From Myxococcota bacterium (GTDB lineage: Bacteria; Myxococcota_A; UBA796; UBA2385), in the NCBI GenBank assembly GCA_023150805.1, contig JAKLKF010000031.1, forward strand, positions 1 through 62,240: DNA of 62,240 nt. Reading direction: 5' to 3'. Under the pieces are notes generated by a model. The model did not search any database, had not been told where the DNA came from, and worked only from the letters and a program-made list of their open reading frames with translations. Below are positions 1 to 8,669 of this stretch, piece by piece (positions within the stretch are counted from its first letter, which is position 1; each line of letters begins with the position of its first letter). The position numbers and the translations under genes were made by a program.

Positions 1-16
1 GCAAGCGGTTCCCCCC

Positions 17-86
17 TGACCTGCCTCGTCGCAGTCGGGCCTTCGCTCCTTCGTCGCTCTCGGCCCGACCACTCCTCGCCAGGTCA
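17..86. repeat. Nested inverted repeat (long hairpin)
   Basis: TGACCTG (17-23) pairs with CAGGTCA (80-86), and GTCGGGCC (34-41) pairs with GGCCCGAC (62-69), giving a nested stem with a roughly 20-nt loop. It lies in non-coding DNA beyond the 3' end of the FAD oxidoreductase gene. It could be a terminator for a gene outside the window or a dispersed palindromic element. I see no gene in bases 1-127. Confidence 0.5.
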
Positions 87-127
87 CCCCCCTCCACGCC
101 GCTTCCAGCGGCGGGCGCTGCGCGCCC

Positions 128-171
128 CTGATCTCCTCCTCCCTCGCGAAAGCTCGGGAGGAGGAGATCAG
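128..171 (-). terminator. Terminator-like hairpin at the oxidoreductase stop
   Basis: A perfect 16-bp inverted repeat (CTGATCTCCTCCTCCC at 128-143, its complement at 156-171) with a 12-nt loop. The stop codon of the minus-strand oxidoreductase gene lies inside the distal arm, so the hairpin begins within the last codons. No clear T-run follows, so the termination role is inferred from position and stem strength. Confidence 0.6.
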
Positions 172-1349
172 GCGCCCCGGCGCAAGCCGCCGCGGAGGAG
201 CTGGCCGGCGAAGACCAGCCGCCGCCGCGCGCGGGCGCGCAGGTCCTGGTCCAGGGCGCGGCGCCGCACGGCGAAGGCCAGGGTGCGGCAGCGCTCCCGG
301 CACTGGCGGCGCACCGGGTCGGCGTAGAAGGAGGCGATCTTCTCGCTGCCCATCCCCGGGGTCGACAGCCACCGCGGCAGGTGCTCCTGGCACAGGCGCA
401 CGGCGTCGGTCAGCACGTTGTCCAGGCCCGTGCCCGCGGCCGGGCACGAGGTCCCGGCGGCGTCGCCGACCACGACCAGGCCCGACCGGTCCAGGTCGAC
501 CAGGTCGAAGAGATCGGACTGCCGCACGCGCACGGCCCCCACCCGCCGGCTGGGCCCGAGCATCCGCTCCAGGTCGGGCATGGCGGGGCGCAGGGCGGCG
601 AGCGGGTCGGCGCGCAGCGCGTCGAGCCAGGGGTCCTGCAGGGCGCGGTACAGGAACAGGTTGGCGCGCATGCGCCCGGCGATGGGGAAGAGGGTCAGGT
701 AGGCGATGCGGGCGTCGGGCCGGTCGGGGTACCAGGTCAGGGCGGGGACGGGGAAGCCCGACGGCAGCTCGGACTCCAGGTCGAAGCCCACGCACAGCGA
801 GTGCCCCGGCGAGCAGACCTCGCGCCGCAGGCCCAGGTGGTCGGGCAGGGCCCGGCTGAGCCCGGTGGCCAGCACGACCAGGCGGGACCGCAGCGTCCGG
901 CCGTCCTCCAGCTCGACCTCCTGCCGGTCCGGCCCGGTGCGCAGGTCCACCACCTTTCCCACCTCCAGGCGGGCCGATCCCCCCACCTCGCCGCGGAAGG
1001 CGTCGACCAGGTCGGGGTAGCGGAAGTCGAGCTGCGGCACGGCCCGGCGCTCGACGACCCGGCCGTAGCGCACGATCCACAGCGCGCCCGCCGGGGTGGA
1101 CACCCGCCGCAGGGCCGGGCCCAGGCCGGCCTGGTCGGCCAGCGTCACCTGGTGTCCTTCCAGCTTCTCGCAGCGGAAGTCGGGCGGGGCCGCGGCGCGG
1201 GGGTCGACCAGCACGGTGGGCACGCCGCGGTGGCCGAGCATGGCCGCCACGGCCGCGCCGGCCGCACCGGCGCCGACCACGATCACGTCGGGGTGGGGGT
1301 CCTGGGCTGGGGACACGTCGGGATCCTCGCGCCGATCTCTGGCGGCCAC
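168..1349 (-). CDS. FAD-dependent oxidoreductase, geranylgeranyl-reductase/PHBH-like
   Basis: A 393-residue flavoprotein. An N-terminal Rossmann dinucleotide-binding motif (VIVVGAGAAGAAVA, about residues 22-35) and the late FAD motif GDAAGTSCPAAGTGLDN (about residues 295-311) place it in the p-hydroxybenzoate hydroxylase/geranylgeranyl reductase fold. The substrate cannot be read from sequence; relatives act on polyprenyl, aromatic or halogenated compounds. It is transcribed divergently from the Kef antiporter gene across about 105 bp that must hold both promoters. The ATG at 1349 gives an Asp/Pro-rich leader before the fold; a start a few codons later is possible. Confidence 0.75.
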   Translation of the reverse strand: MAARDRREDPDVSPAQDPHPDVIVVGAGAAGAAVAAMLGHRGVPTVLVDPRAAAPPDFRCEKLEGHQVTLADQAGLGPALRRVSTPAGALWIVRYGRVVERRAVPQLDFRYPDLVDAFRGEVGGSARLEVGKVVDLRTGPDRQEVELEDGRTLRSRLVVLATGLSRALPDHLGLRREVCSPGHSLCVGFDLESELPSGFPVPALTWYPDRPDARIAYLTLFPIAGRMRANLFLYRALQDPWLDALRADPLAALRPAMPDLERMLGPSRRVGAVRVRQSDLFDLVDLDRSGLVVVGDAAGTSCPAAGTGLDNVLTDAVRLCQEHLPRWLSTPGMGSEKIASFYADPVRRQCRERCRTLAFAVRRRALDQDLRARARRRLVFAGQLLRGGLRRGA

Positions 1350-1455
1350 ACACCAGAAACTCAGCTCTTTCGCCCACCCTACCTCATTCGATGCGGACCT
1401 CCGCCCGCGGAGGTACCCCCGGGGCTACCCTGGCACACCAACCCCGCGCGGGACC

Positions 1456-3465
1456 ATGCACCTCGACCTGCTCCTCGCCGACCTGGCGATCGTCTTCCTC
1501 GCCGGCGTCTTGTCCGTGCTGGCCCTGGGAAGGCTGGGGCTGCCGCCGGTCGTGGGCTTCCTCGTCGCCGGGCTGCTCATCGGCCCGCACGCCCTGGGGC
1601 TGGTCGACGACCCGCACGTCATCGAGGTGATGGCCGAGCTGGGCGTGGCCTTGCTGCTGTTCACCATCGGCCTGGAGTTCTCGCTCGACCGGCTGCGCCG
1701 CATCGGCCGCCTGGTGGCGGTCGGCGGCACCCTGCAGGTCGGGCTGACGGTCGCGGCGGCGGTGGGCGGCGCCTTCGTGCTGGGCGAGCGGGTCTCCGAG
1801 GGCGTGTTCTGGGGCTACCTGGCCGCCCTGTCCAGCACCGCCATCGTCCTGCGGCTGCTGGCCGACCGCGGCGAGCTGGACGCGCCCCACGGGCGCTTCG
1901 TGGTCGGCGTGCTCATCTTCCAGGACCTGTGCATCGTCCCGATGATGCTGACGGTGCCGCTGCTGGGCGGGCAGGGGGCGTCGGTGTCGGACCTGGCGCT
2001 GGTGCTGGGCAAGGCCGCCGCCGTGGTGGTCGGCGTGGTCGTCGGCGCGCGGATCGTCGTGCCGCGCCTGCTCGGGCTGGCGGCCCGGGCCCGCAGCCGC
2101 GAGGTCTTCGTGCTGACCGTCTTGCTGGTGGCCTGCGCGGTGGCCTGGGCGACGGCCACCATGGGCCTGTCGATCGCGCTCGGCGCCTTCCTGGCCGGCA
2201 TCGTGGTGGCCGAGACCGAGTTCGTGCACCAGGTGCACAGCGAGGTGAGCCCCTTCCGCGACGCCCTGGCCAGCCTGTTCTTCGTCTCGGTCGGCATGCT
2301 GCTGGACCCCTCGGTCCTGCTGGAGCGGCCCGTCCAGGTCTCGGGCCTGGTGCTGCTGCTGGTGGGCGGCAAGCTGCTGCTGGCCGCGCTCGCCGTGCTG
2401 CTGATGCGCTTCCCGGCCCGGGTGGCGCTGCTCTCGGGCCTGTCGCTGGCCCAGGTCGGCGAGTTCTCCTTCGTGCTGCTCCGGGCAGGCGAGGGGGCCG
2501 GCATCGTCGACCAGCGGGCCGCCGCGACCTTCCTGGCGGCCAGCGTGGTCACCATGATCGCCGCGCCCCTGCTGGTGGCGTGGAGCCCGCGCCTGGCGGC
2601 CGGCGCTCGGCTGCTCCGCCCGCTGGAGCGCCTGCTGGCCGTGCGGCAGACCGAGGCGCAGACCGCCCAGGACGAACCCCTGCGCGACCACGTGGTCGTG
2701 GCCGGCATGGGCCTGGGCGGCCGCACCCTGGTCGGCAGCCTGCGGGCCGCCCGGGTGCCCTACGTGGCCCTGGAGCTGAACCCCGAGACGGTCATCGCCG
2801 AGCGCGCCGCGGGCCGCAACGTCCGCTACGGCGACGTCACCAGCGCCGAGGTGCTGGAGCAGGTGGCCTGCGTCGCCCACGCCCGCCAGGTCGTGCTGCT
2901 CCTGTCGGACGTCGAGGGCGCCCGGCGCGCGGCGCGCATCCTCCGCGGCCGCTTCCCGCACGTGCCCGTCCTGCTGCGCGTGCACCGCCTGGAGCGAGAC
3001 GGCGCCGCGGTCGACGAGGAGGGCTGCCAGGTGATCGCCGAGGACCACGAGGCGGCGGTCGAGATCGTCGAGCGCGTGCTGCGCGCCACCGGCGCTTCGG
3101 GCGCCCTGCTGGCCGCCGCGGTCGCCGCCGCCCGCACCGCCCGCAGCGACGTCGGCCTGCCCCTGGTCTCGGCGGCGGGGGCGTCGGGCAGCCTGCACGT
3201 GCACGCCGTCACGCTCGCGCCCACCGACCACGCGGTGGACCAGACCCTGGCGGGGCTCTCGCTCCGCGCCGAGACCGGGGCGCTGGTCGTCGCCCTCGGC
3301 CGCGACGGCCAGGTCCTGCCCTCGCCCGGTCCGCACCAGGCCCTGCAAGCCGGCGACGTCGTCTTCCTGCTCGGCAGCGACGCGCAGATCACGGCCGCGA
3401 CCGGAAGACTCGCCCTGGGACCAGACGCCGCGGCCCCCCTGCCGGCCGCCGCCGATCCCCTGTAG
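1456..3465 (+). CDS. Kef/CPA2-type cation:proton antiporter with RCK domains
   Basis: A 669-residue inner-membrane protein. The first 380 or so residues are a run of hydrophobic helices typical of the CPA2 monovalent cation:proton antiporter family. They are followed by a cytosolic TrkA-N (RCK) domain with the nucleotide-binding motif VVVAGMGLGGRTL at about residue 412, then a TrkA-C-like domain to the C-terminus. Proteins of this layout move K+ (or Na+) against H+ and are gated by NAD(H) or other ligands at the RCK domain. The ATG at 1456 was chosen because the hydrophobic helices begin right after it; the open frame upstream has no family resemblance. A thioredoxin-like gene follows 9 bp downstream and is probably cotranscribed. 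Confidence 0.88.
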   Translation: MHLDLLLADLAIVFLAGVLSVLALGRLGLPPVVGFLVAGLLIGPHALGLVDDPHVIEVMAELGVALLLFTIGLEFSLDRLRRIGRLVAVGGTLQVGLTVAAAVGGAFVLGERVSEGVFWGYLAALSSTAIVLRLLADRGELDAPHGRFVVGVLIFQDLCIVPMMLTVPLLGGQGASVSDLALVLGKAAAVVVGVVVGARIVVPRLLGLAARARSREVFVLTVLLVACAVAWATATMGLSIALGAFLAGIVVAETEFVHQVHSEVSPFRDALASLFFVSVGMLLDPSVLLERPVQVSGLVLLLVGGKLLLAALAVLLMRFPARVALLSGLSLAQVGEFSFVLLRAGEGAGIVDQRAAATFLAASVVTMIAAPLLVAWSPRLAAGARLLRPLERLLAVRQTEAQTAQDEPLRDHVVVAGMGLGGRTLVGSLRAARVPYVALELNPETVIAERAAGRNVRYGDVTSAEVLEQVACVAHARQVVLLLSDVEGARRAARILRGRFPHVPVLLRVHRLERDGAAVDEEGCQVIAEDHEAAVEIVERVLRATGASGALLAAAVAAARTARSDVGLPLVSAAGASGSLHVHAVTLAPTDHAVDQTLAGLSLRAETGALVVALGRDGQVLPSPGPHQALQAGDVVFLLGSDAQITAATGRLALGPDAAAPLPAAADPL

Positions 3466-3474
3466 GGGGCGACC

Positions 3475-3891
3475 ATGGACTTCGTCACCTCGGTCATCCT
3501 CCCCCTGGTCGTGCTCGCCGTCGCCTTCATCGGCATGCAGGTCTTCCTGGCCTGGCGCATGAAGCGCATGGAGGGCGCGCCCGCGCCCCAGGTCGGCGGC
3601 GACGCCGGGCAGCGCATCGCCGGCGGCGAGTCGGCGCTGTTCTACTTCTACAGCCCCCAGTGCGGCGCCTGCCGCACGATGACGCCCGTCGTCAAGGAGC
3701 TGGCCGGCCAGGGCCCCGGCGTCTTCGCGGTCGACATCACCCAGGACATGGACACGGCCCGCCGCTTCGGCGTGCTGGCCACCCCGACGACGGTGGTGGT
3801 GAAGCAGGGCACGGTCGCCCAGGTCCTGGTCGGCGCCCAGAGCCCCGACCGCCTGCGGGCGCTGGTGCCCGGGGCGATGGCGCCGGCCTGA
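3475..3891 (+). CDS. Membrane-anchored thioredoxin-like protein
   Basis: A 138-residue protein with an N-terminal hydrophobic anchor (about residues 3-24) and a thioredoxin fold. The redox motif is CGAC at about residues 63-66, and the cis-proline loop is visible as ATPTTVVVK. The CGAC pair differs from the classical CGPC, so the redox potential may differ. It starts 9 bp after the antiporter stop, suggesting a shared transcript and perhaps redox coupling to that transporter, which is inference. Whether the domain faces the periplasm or the cytoplasm is not clear from sequence. Confidence 0.8.
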   Translation: MDFVTSVILPLVVLAVAFIGMQVFLAWRMKRMEGAPAPQVGGDAGQRIAGGESALFYFYSPQCGACRTMTPVVKELAGQGPGVFAVDITQDMDTARRFGVLATPTTVVVKQGTVAQVLVGAQSPDRLRALVPGAMAPA

Positions 3892-3916
3892 GGGGCCGGG
3901 CGGAGGGGCCGGCCCC

Positions 3917-5242
3917 CTACCGCCCCCAGGACTCCGGCACCGGCGAGGAGGGCGGGCCCAGCAGGGTCGGGTCCGGATCGGCGCCGGTCAGGCTCTCCAG
4001 GAAGGCCACGACGCTGGCGATCTGGGCGTCGTCCCAGTCCAGCGGCACCAGCAGCTCCTCGCGGTGGCCCCAGGCCGGCTCCTGGTCCAGCTCGCTGTAG
4101 AAGCGCACCACGTCGGTCAGGGTCGAGAGCTGGCCGCCGTGCATGTAGGGTGGGCTCAGCGCCACGTTGCGCAGGCTGGGCACCTTGAACTGGCCCACCT
4201 GGTCGGGACCCTGGACCAGGTAGCCCAGCTTGTACAGCGCCGCGTCCGGGTCGTCGCTGAAGGCGCCCAGCCCGTTGAAGGGGTCCGCCAGCACGACGGC
4301 GATGCCGTCGTAGCGCCCCAGGTCGTCCTTGCGGGTGCCGGGCACCCAGGCCAGGCCGACGTTGTGGAAGCTGTGGTTGCTGAAGGTCGGGCCGGCGTGG
4401 CAGAAGTGGCAGTTGCCCTGGCCGCGGTACAGCTCGAAGCCGGCGATCGCCTCCTGGCTGATGGCGGCGAGCTTGTCGGGGTCGCCGTCCTGCAGGCCCT
4501 CCACCCAGCGGTCGAAGGGCGCGTCGCCCCGCACGAGCTGCCGCTCGTAGGCGGCGATGGCCTTTCCCACGTGGGAGAAGACCAGGTCGACGGCGTGGCG
4601 GTCCTCCTCGGTCATGCCGGCCCAGGCCTGGTCCAGCGGGTCGTCGGGGTCGCCGGTGGGCTTGCCCTGGGCGGGGAAGCGGGCGCCGTCCGACAGGTCG
4701 GGCAGGGCGCCGAAGATCCCCTCGTAGGCGGTGCGCAGCAGCGGGTCGTCGGCGACCAGGTGCGCCACGGCCAGCCGGCTGGTCGCCTGCTCGGCCTCGT
4801 CCTCGATGGGCTTGAGCGCCTGGGCCCAGTGGCTGTCGGCGCGCCCGTCCCAGAACATCCAGTCGTTCCAGGCCGTGTTCCACACCGTCGGCGCGTGGCG
4901 GGTGGTCGTGCCCGCGGCCTGGGAGAAGGCCAGGCCGTCGCCGAAACCCAGGGTGGGATCGTGGCAGGTGGCGCAGGAGTGGGCGCCGCTGCCCGACAGC
5001 CGCGTGTCGTAGAACAGCCAGCGCCCGAACCACGCGGCGTCAGGATCGTCGGCCCAGGCGTTCGTCGGCTCGGCGGGCACGGCCGGCAGGGGCGAGTGCT
5101 GCGCCGCCAGGGCCAGCAGGGGGTCGGCGCCCCCGTCTCCGGCCCCCCCGCCGTCGGCGCCCCCGTCCATGGCCGGTCCGCTGTCGGCGCCGTCGTCGGG
5201 GGCGGCGCAGGCCAGCAGCAGGGCGGCGAGGACCGTGGACAG
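3917..5242 (-). CDS. Di-heme cytochrome c peroxidase/MauG-family lipoprotein
   Basis: About 441 residues. Two c-type heme motifs, CATCH and CHFCH, lie in the order and spacing of the bacterial di-heme peroxidase/MauG family, which reduces H2O2 or oxidises protein partners in the periplasm. The mature part begins after a lipoprotein signal (LAALLLAC) and a spacer rich in Gly, Asp and Ala. No ATG, GTG or TTG lies in frame near the signal peptide. A CTG at 5242 sits 6 nt after GGAG, the same layout as neighbouring starts, and yields a textbook signal beginning (M)STVLAALLLAC, so I propose a CTG start. The gene is divergent from the arylsulfotransferase-like gene. Confidence 0.85.
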   Translation of the reverse strand: MSTVLAALLLACAAPDDGADSGPAMDGGADGGGAGDGGADPLLALAAQHSPLPAVPAEPTNAWADDPDAAWFGRWLFYDTRLSGSGAHSCATCHDPTLGFGDGLAFSQAAGTTTRHAPTVWNTAWNDWMFWDGRADSHWAQALKPIEDEAEQATSRLAVAHLVADDPLLRTAYEGIFGALPDLSDGARFPAQGKPTGDPDDPLDQAWAGMTEEDRHAVDLVFSHVGKAIAAYERQLVRGDAPFDRWVEGLQDGDPDKLAAISQEAIAGFELYRGQGNCHFCHAGPTFSNHSFHNVGLAWVPGTRKDDLGRYDGIAVVLADPFNGLGAFSDDPDAALYKLGYLVQGPDQVGQFKVPSLRNVALSPPYMHGGQLSTLTDVVRFYSELDQEPAWGHREELLVPLDWDDAQIASVVAFLESLTGADPDPTLLGPPSSPVPESWGR

Positions 5243-5335
5243 GGGGGTCTCCGGGACGATTCGTGCCAGGAAGGGGTGCGGCGAACCGCCGCGGGAACGA
5301 TATCCTGCCCCGTGTCCCCTCCCCAAGGAGTCCCC

Positions 5336-6745
5336 GTGTCGCCTCTCGCCATCGCCCTCCTGCTCGCCTGCGCCGACAAGGGCGGCGACGACAGCGGCTC
5401 TCCCGCGGACGGCGGCGCCACCGACGGCGGCGGCACCACCGACGGCGGCGGCACCACCGACGGCGGGACCGCCAGCGAGCTGCAGGTGCTCGACGTCACC
5501 GCGACCGTCAGCGAGCACGTCGTCACCGTCGTGCGCGTCTCGTGGACCACGGCCGAGGAGACCACCGGCTGGGTCGAGTTCGGCGAGACCTCCGCCTACG
5601 GGCTCACCACCGCGACCACGGCGGCCGGCACGACGCACGAGGCGCTGCTGGTGGGCATGCCGGCCGACACCGAGGTCCACTTCCGCGTGCACGTCGAGGG
5701 CGCCGGCAGCAGCGGCCAGAGCGAGGCGCTCACGATCACCACCGGCAGCCTGCCCAGCGGACTGCCCACCTTCTCGGTCACGGGCGACCCGGCCACCCAG
5801 TGGAGCTACCAGGTCATCCCCACCCAGGGCACCTCCTACGCGGTGGTGATGGTGGACGCCCAGGGGCGGATCGTCTGGTACGACCAGCTCCCGGCCGAGG
5901 GCAACCTGATGCGGGCCGTCCTCTCCCACGACCGCCAGCACATGATCTACTGCCTGGCCGGACCGCAGAACGACCTGGCCAGCGGCAGCGTCGAGTGGGT
6001 CAGCCTGGACGGCGCCGAGCGCACCAACGTGCCCTTCCCCTACATCGACCACGACATGGTGGAGCTGCCCGACGGCACCATCACCGGCATCGTGGTGACC
6101 CAGGCGCCCGAGGGCAGCCCCTACGTCGGCAAGACCGCCGACCGCCTGGTCGAGCTCTCGCCCGACGGCACCCTGCGCGAGATCTGGAGCGCCTGGGACC
6201 AGGTCGACTTCTCCAAGGCGCACGTCGACCACGAGTTCAACATGACCCACGGCAACGGCCTGGACTACGACCCGGTCGAGGACGTGTACTACATGTCGGC
6301 CAAGGCGCTCGGCACCATCTTCAAGATCGACCGGGCGACGGGCGAGACGATCTGGCAGCTCAACGGCATGCTCAACCAGTTCGCCTTCCCGAAGGGCACC
6401 GAGATCGTGCAGATGCAGCACCAGTTCCAGCTGCTGCCGGACGGGATCCTGATCTTCGACAACGGGCCCCAGGACCGCGGCTACTCGCGCGTGGTCGAGC
6501 TGGAGCTGGACCAGGACGCCCTGACGGCCGAACAGACCTGGGAGTACATCCGCGACCCCAGCGTCTACGTCTTCGCCAAGGGCGACGTGCACCGCTTCGA
6601 CGACGGCACCACCCAGGTCGTCTGGTCCGCCAGCGGCGAGATCCAGAACGTCGACGACGCCGGCACCGTCCACTGGCAGCTCAACACCGAGCTGGGCCAG
6701 GCGATCACCTTCGTCCAGGTGCTCGACAACCTCTATGTCCGCTGA
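5336..6745 (+). CDS. Arylsulfotransferase-like lipoprotein with Fn3-like domain
   Basis: A 469-residue lipoprotein. The GTG at 5336 follows GGAG by 5 nt and gives the signal (M)SPLAIALLLAC. Next comes a low-complexity spacer of repeated DGGGTT units, then a fibronectin-III-like segment (about residues 45-130), then a beta-propeller-type region matching the bacterial arylsulfotransferase (ASST) family, with HVDHEFNMTHGNGLDYDP as the best-preserved block. ASST enzymes transfer sulfate between phenols in the periplasm; I cannot confirm that the catalytic His is kept, so a structural role is possible. The next lipoprotein gene overlaps the last 11 nt. Confidence 0.72.
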   Translation: MSPLAIALLLACADKGGDDSGSPADGGATDGGGTTDGGGTTDGGTASELQVLDVTATVSEHVVTVVRVSWTTAEETTGWVEFGETSAYGLTTATTAAGTTHEALLVGMPADTEVHFRVHVEGAGSSGQSEALTITTGSLPSGLPTFSVTGDPATQWSYQVIPTQGTSYAVVMVDAQGRIVWYDQLPAEGNLMRAVLSHDRQHMIYCLAGPQNDLASGSVEWVSLDGAERTNVPFPYIDHDMVELPDGTITGIVVTQAPEGSPYVGKTADRLVELSPDGTLREIWSAWDQVDFSKAHVDHEFNMTHGNGLDYDPVEDVYYMSAKALGTIFKIDRATGETIWQLNGMLNQFAFPKGTEIVQMQHQFQLLPDGILIFDNGPQDRGYSRVVELELDQDALTAEQTWEYIRDPSVYVFAKGDVHRFDDGTTQVVWSASGEIQNVDDAGTVHWQLNTELGQAITFVQVLDNLYVR

Positions 6746-7754
6746 GCCCGCGGCCCTGGCCCTGTTCCTGCTGCTGGCCTGCGGCACCGGATCCGACGAC
6801 GACAGCGGCGCGACGGGCGACGGCGGGGCGACCGGCGACGGCGGCGGCGGCGCGGACGGCGGGACCGACGGCGGCGCCCCCACCGACGGCGCCGTGCTGC
6901 TGACCGACGCGCACAACTACAGCTTCTCGGGCGTGCTCGACGGCCCCTCCTTCCCGCTGGCCGAGCTGGCGGACAGCACCATCTCCTGGGGCGGGCTGAC
7001 CGAGGACCTGCAGTGCCACGCCCTGGACCCGGTCGCCGACATCGACAACGTCGCGCTGATGGTCTTCCCCTACCTGACCGAGCAGGAGGTGGAGCAGGGT
7101 CTGTCCACCGACACGCTCGAGCAGGTCGACGTGGCGGTCTACCTGTCCGTGGAGCCCGGCGACGCCACCGAGATCCACCTGTCGGATCTCACCTTCTTCG
7201 GCACCCAAGCCGACATCCAGACCGAGTTCGAGGCCGGCAGCGGCGCCTGGCTGGTGGTGTTCACGACGGGCGACACGGTCGGCGTCGGCAGCCGGATGAT
7301 CGCGTTCCTGACGCCCACGCCGGGCGAGACGGCGACGCACGCCGAGGTGACCGACGGCTGCGAGGTGCTCGACGTCGACGTCTCCATCGACCACGCCGAG
7401 CCGGTGCTCGTCGACGAGGGGGAGGCCGGTGCCCTCGACTGGTCGGGCCTGACCCTGACCGCCCAGGGCCAGCCCTTCGAGCCGCTCTCGGTCAGCGAGA
7501 TCCTGGTCGCCCGCTACGACACGCAGACGGTCGCCGACCTGGAGGCCCGCTTCCTGGACATCGAGCTGCTCGCCGACGGCCTGTGGACGATGCCCCACCA
7601 GAGCGGGACCTCGGCCGATCTCTCGGGCCTGGTCGACGCCCAGGGCGCGCCCTTCCCGGGATGGCAGGCCGGCGGCACCTGGCTGCTCGCCCTGCGCTGC
7701 GGCACCTGCCCCAACCCCGCGCCTCTGTTCCTGGCGGTGGTGCAGCCGGGGTAG
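6735..7754 (+). CDS. Lipoprotein of unknown function
   Basis: A 339-residue protein with lipobox LLAC (Cys at about residue 16), then an Asp/Gly/Thr spacer, then about 290 residues that I do not recognise. The mature part is acidic with many predicted beta segments and a few Cys near the C-terminus (CGTCPNP). The ATG at 6735 lies inside the 3' end of the arylsulfotransferase-like gene (11-nt overlap), indicating translational coupling and probably a related exported function. Confidence 0.75.
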   Translation: MSAEPAALALFLLLACGTGSDDDSGATGDGGATGDGGGGADGGTDGGAPTDGAVLLTDAHNYSFSGVLDGPSFPLAELADSTISWGGLTEDLQCHALDPVADIDNVALMVFPYLTEQEVEQGLSTDTLEQVDVAVYLSVEPGDATEIHLSDLTFFGTQADIQTEFEAGSGAWLVVFTTGDTVGVGSRMIAFLTPTPGETATHAEVTDGCEVLDVDVSIDHAEPVLVDEGEAGALDWSGLTLTAQGQPFEPLSVSEILVARYDTQTVADLEARFLDIELLADGLWTMPHQSGTSADLSGLVDAQGAPFPGWQAGGTWLLALRCGTCPNPAPLFLAVVQPG

Positions 7755-7799
7755 AGCCCCTGCGCTACGCTCCGCCCCTCCCGCCCGCGCGGAGCCCCT

Positions 7800-8645
7800 G
7801 TGCACCTCCCCTCGCTGCTGGTCACCCTCGCCCTGCTGCTCGCCCACCCCGCGCCGGCCGGCGAGGCCCGCCCGCTGCCCGCCGCGGCGACCGGCCTGGA
7901 CGAGGAGGTGGCGCTCACCAACCGCTTCTTCGACGCCGGCTACAGCTACTGCGACGCGCGGGTGCTGGCGCACCACTGGGGCCAGGAGCTGTGGGAGAGC
8001 AAGGTGCGCGCCGGGCGGACGGTGGCCCGCAACGGCTCGGCGCGCCTGCGCGTGGACCTGGGCGCCGCCCGGGCCCGCGTCGGCCGGGGGGAGATCGCGC
8101 CCTGCGAGTTCCATGACACGGGCTTCGAAGCCGAGCAGGCCCAGGCGCTGGCCACGCTGTGGGGGGTGGGCACGCAGCAGGCCAAGGCGAAGGTCGCCTG
8201 GGCCGCCAGCACGGGCGACGCCGAGTCCGTGCACGCGGCCCTGGCCGCCGCGGGCGCCTCGACGCCGACGCCCGCGGCCGAGGATCGCGACCACCTGGCC
8301 ACCTTCCTGGCCTCGGACACCTACGACTGCTGCCACGCCCGGATGGTCGGCGCCCTGTGGGGCGGCGACGTGCGCGAGGCCAAGGCGACCATCGGCCTGA
8401 AGCTGGACATGGGCTGGACCGACAGCCTGGCGATGCTGCTGGACCGGGCGCGGCAGAACGCCCAGCAGGTCCCGGCGGCGCGCTGCACCTTCCAGGAGTC
8501 GCCCTACCTGTACGAGGACGCCGCGGCGCTGGCGCGGCTGTGGGGCGTCGACACGGCCCAGGCCAAGGCGCGGGTCGAGCAGAAGTACCTGGACGGCACC
8601 GAGGCGGTCATCCGCCAGGAGCTGGCCCGGGCCGGTCGTCGGTAG
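7800..8645 (+). CDS. Secreted protein with four internal helical repeats
   Basis: 281 residues with a cleavable signal peptide (hydrophobic core about residues 5-15, Ala-rich cleavage region). The mature protein consists of four imperfect repeats of about 38 residues in two spaced pairs. Each starts with Phe and contains a core such as ALATLWGVGTQQAKAKV, ARLWGVDTAQAKARV or MVGALWGGDVREAKATI. The repeats look alpha-helical. I know no named family; the pattern suggests a periplasmic helical-repeat scaffold. The GTG at 7800 follows GGAG by 5 nt, as at neighbouring genes. Confidence 0.72.
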   Translation: MHLPSLLVTLALLLAHPAPAGEARPLPAAATGLDEEVALTNRFFDAGYSYCDARVLAHHWGQELWESKVRAGRTVARNGSARLRVDLGAARARVGRGEIAPCEFHDTGFEAEQAQALATLWGVGTQQAKAKVAWAASTGDAESVHAALAAAGASTPTPAAEDRDHLATFLASDTYDCCHARMVGALWGGDVREAKATIGLKLDMGWTDSLAMLLDRARQNAQQVPAARCTFQESPYLYEDAAALARLWGVDTAQAKARVEQKYLDGTEAVIRQELARAGRR

Positions 8646-8669
8646 TCCGCGCGGCGACCGCGGGCCGGA

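Noticed and set aside
1..127. tRNA or rRNA gene at the left edge
   Set aside because: The nested hairpin does not fold as a cloverleaf and has no T-loop or anticodon arm pattern. No rRNA blocks were seen anywhere in the window.
381..4100. Very long open frames opposite or out of phase with real genes (for example 381-4100 plus, 1384-3348 minus, 59018-61873 minus)
   Set aside because: GC-rich codon bias opens all frames. Their translations are Arg/Pro/Ala/Gly-rich with no domain, and they overlap genes with clear family motifs.
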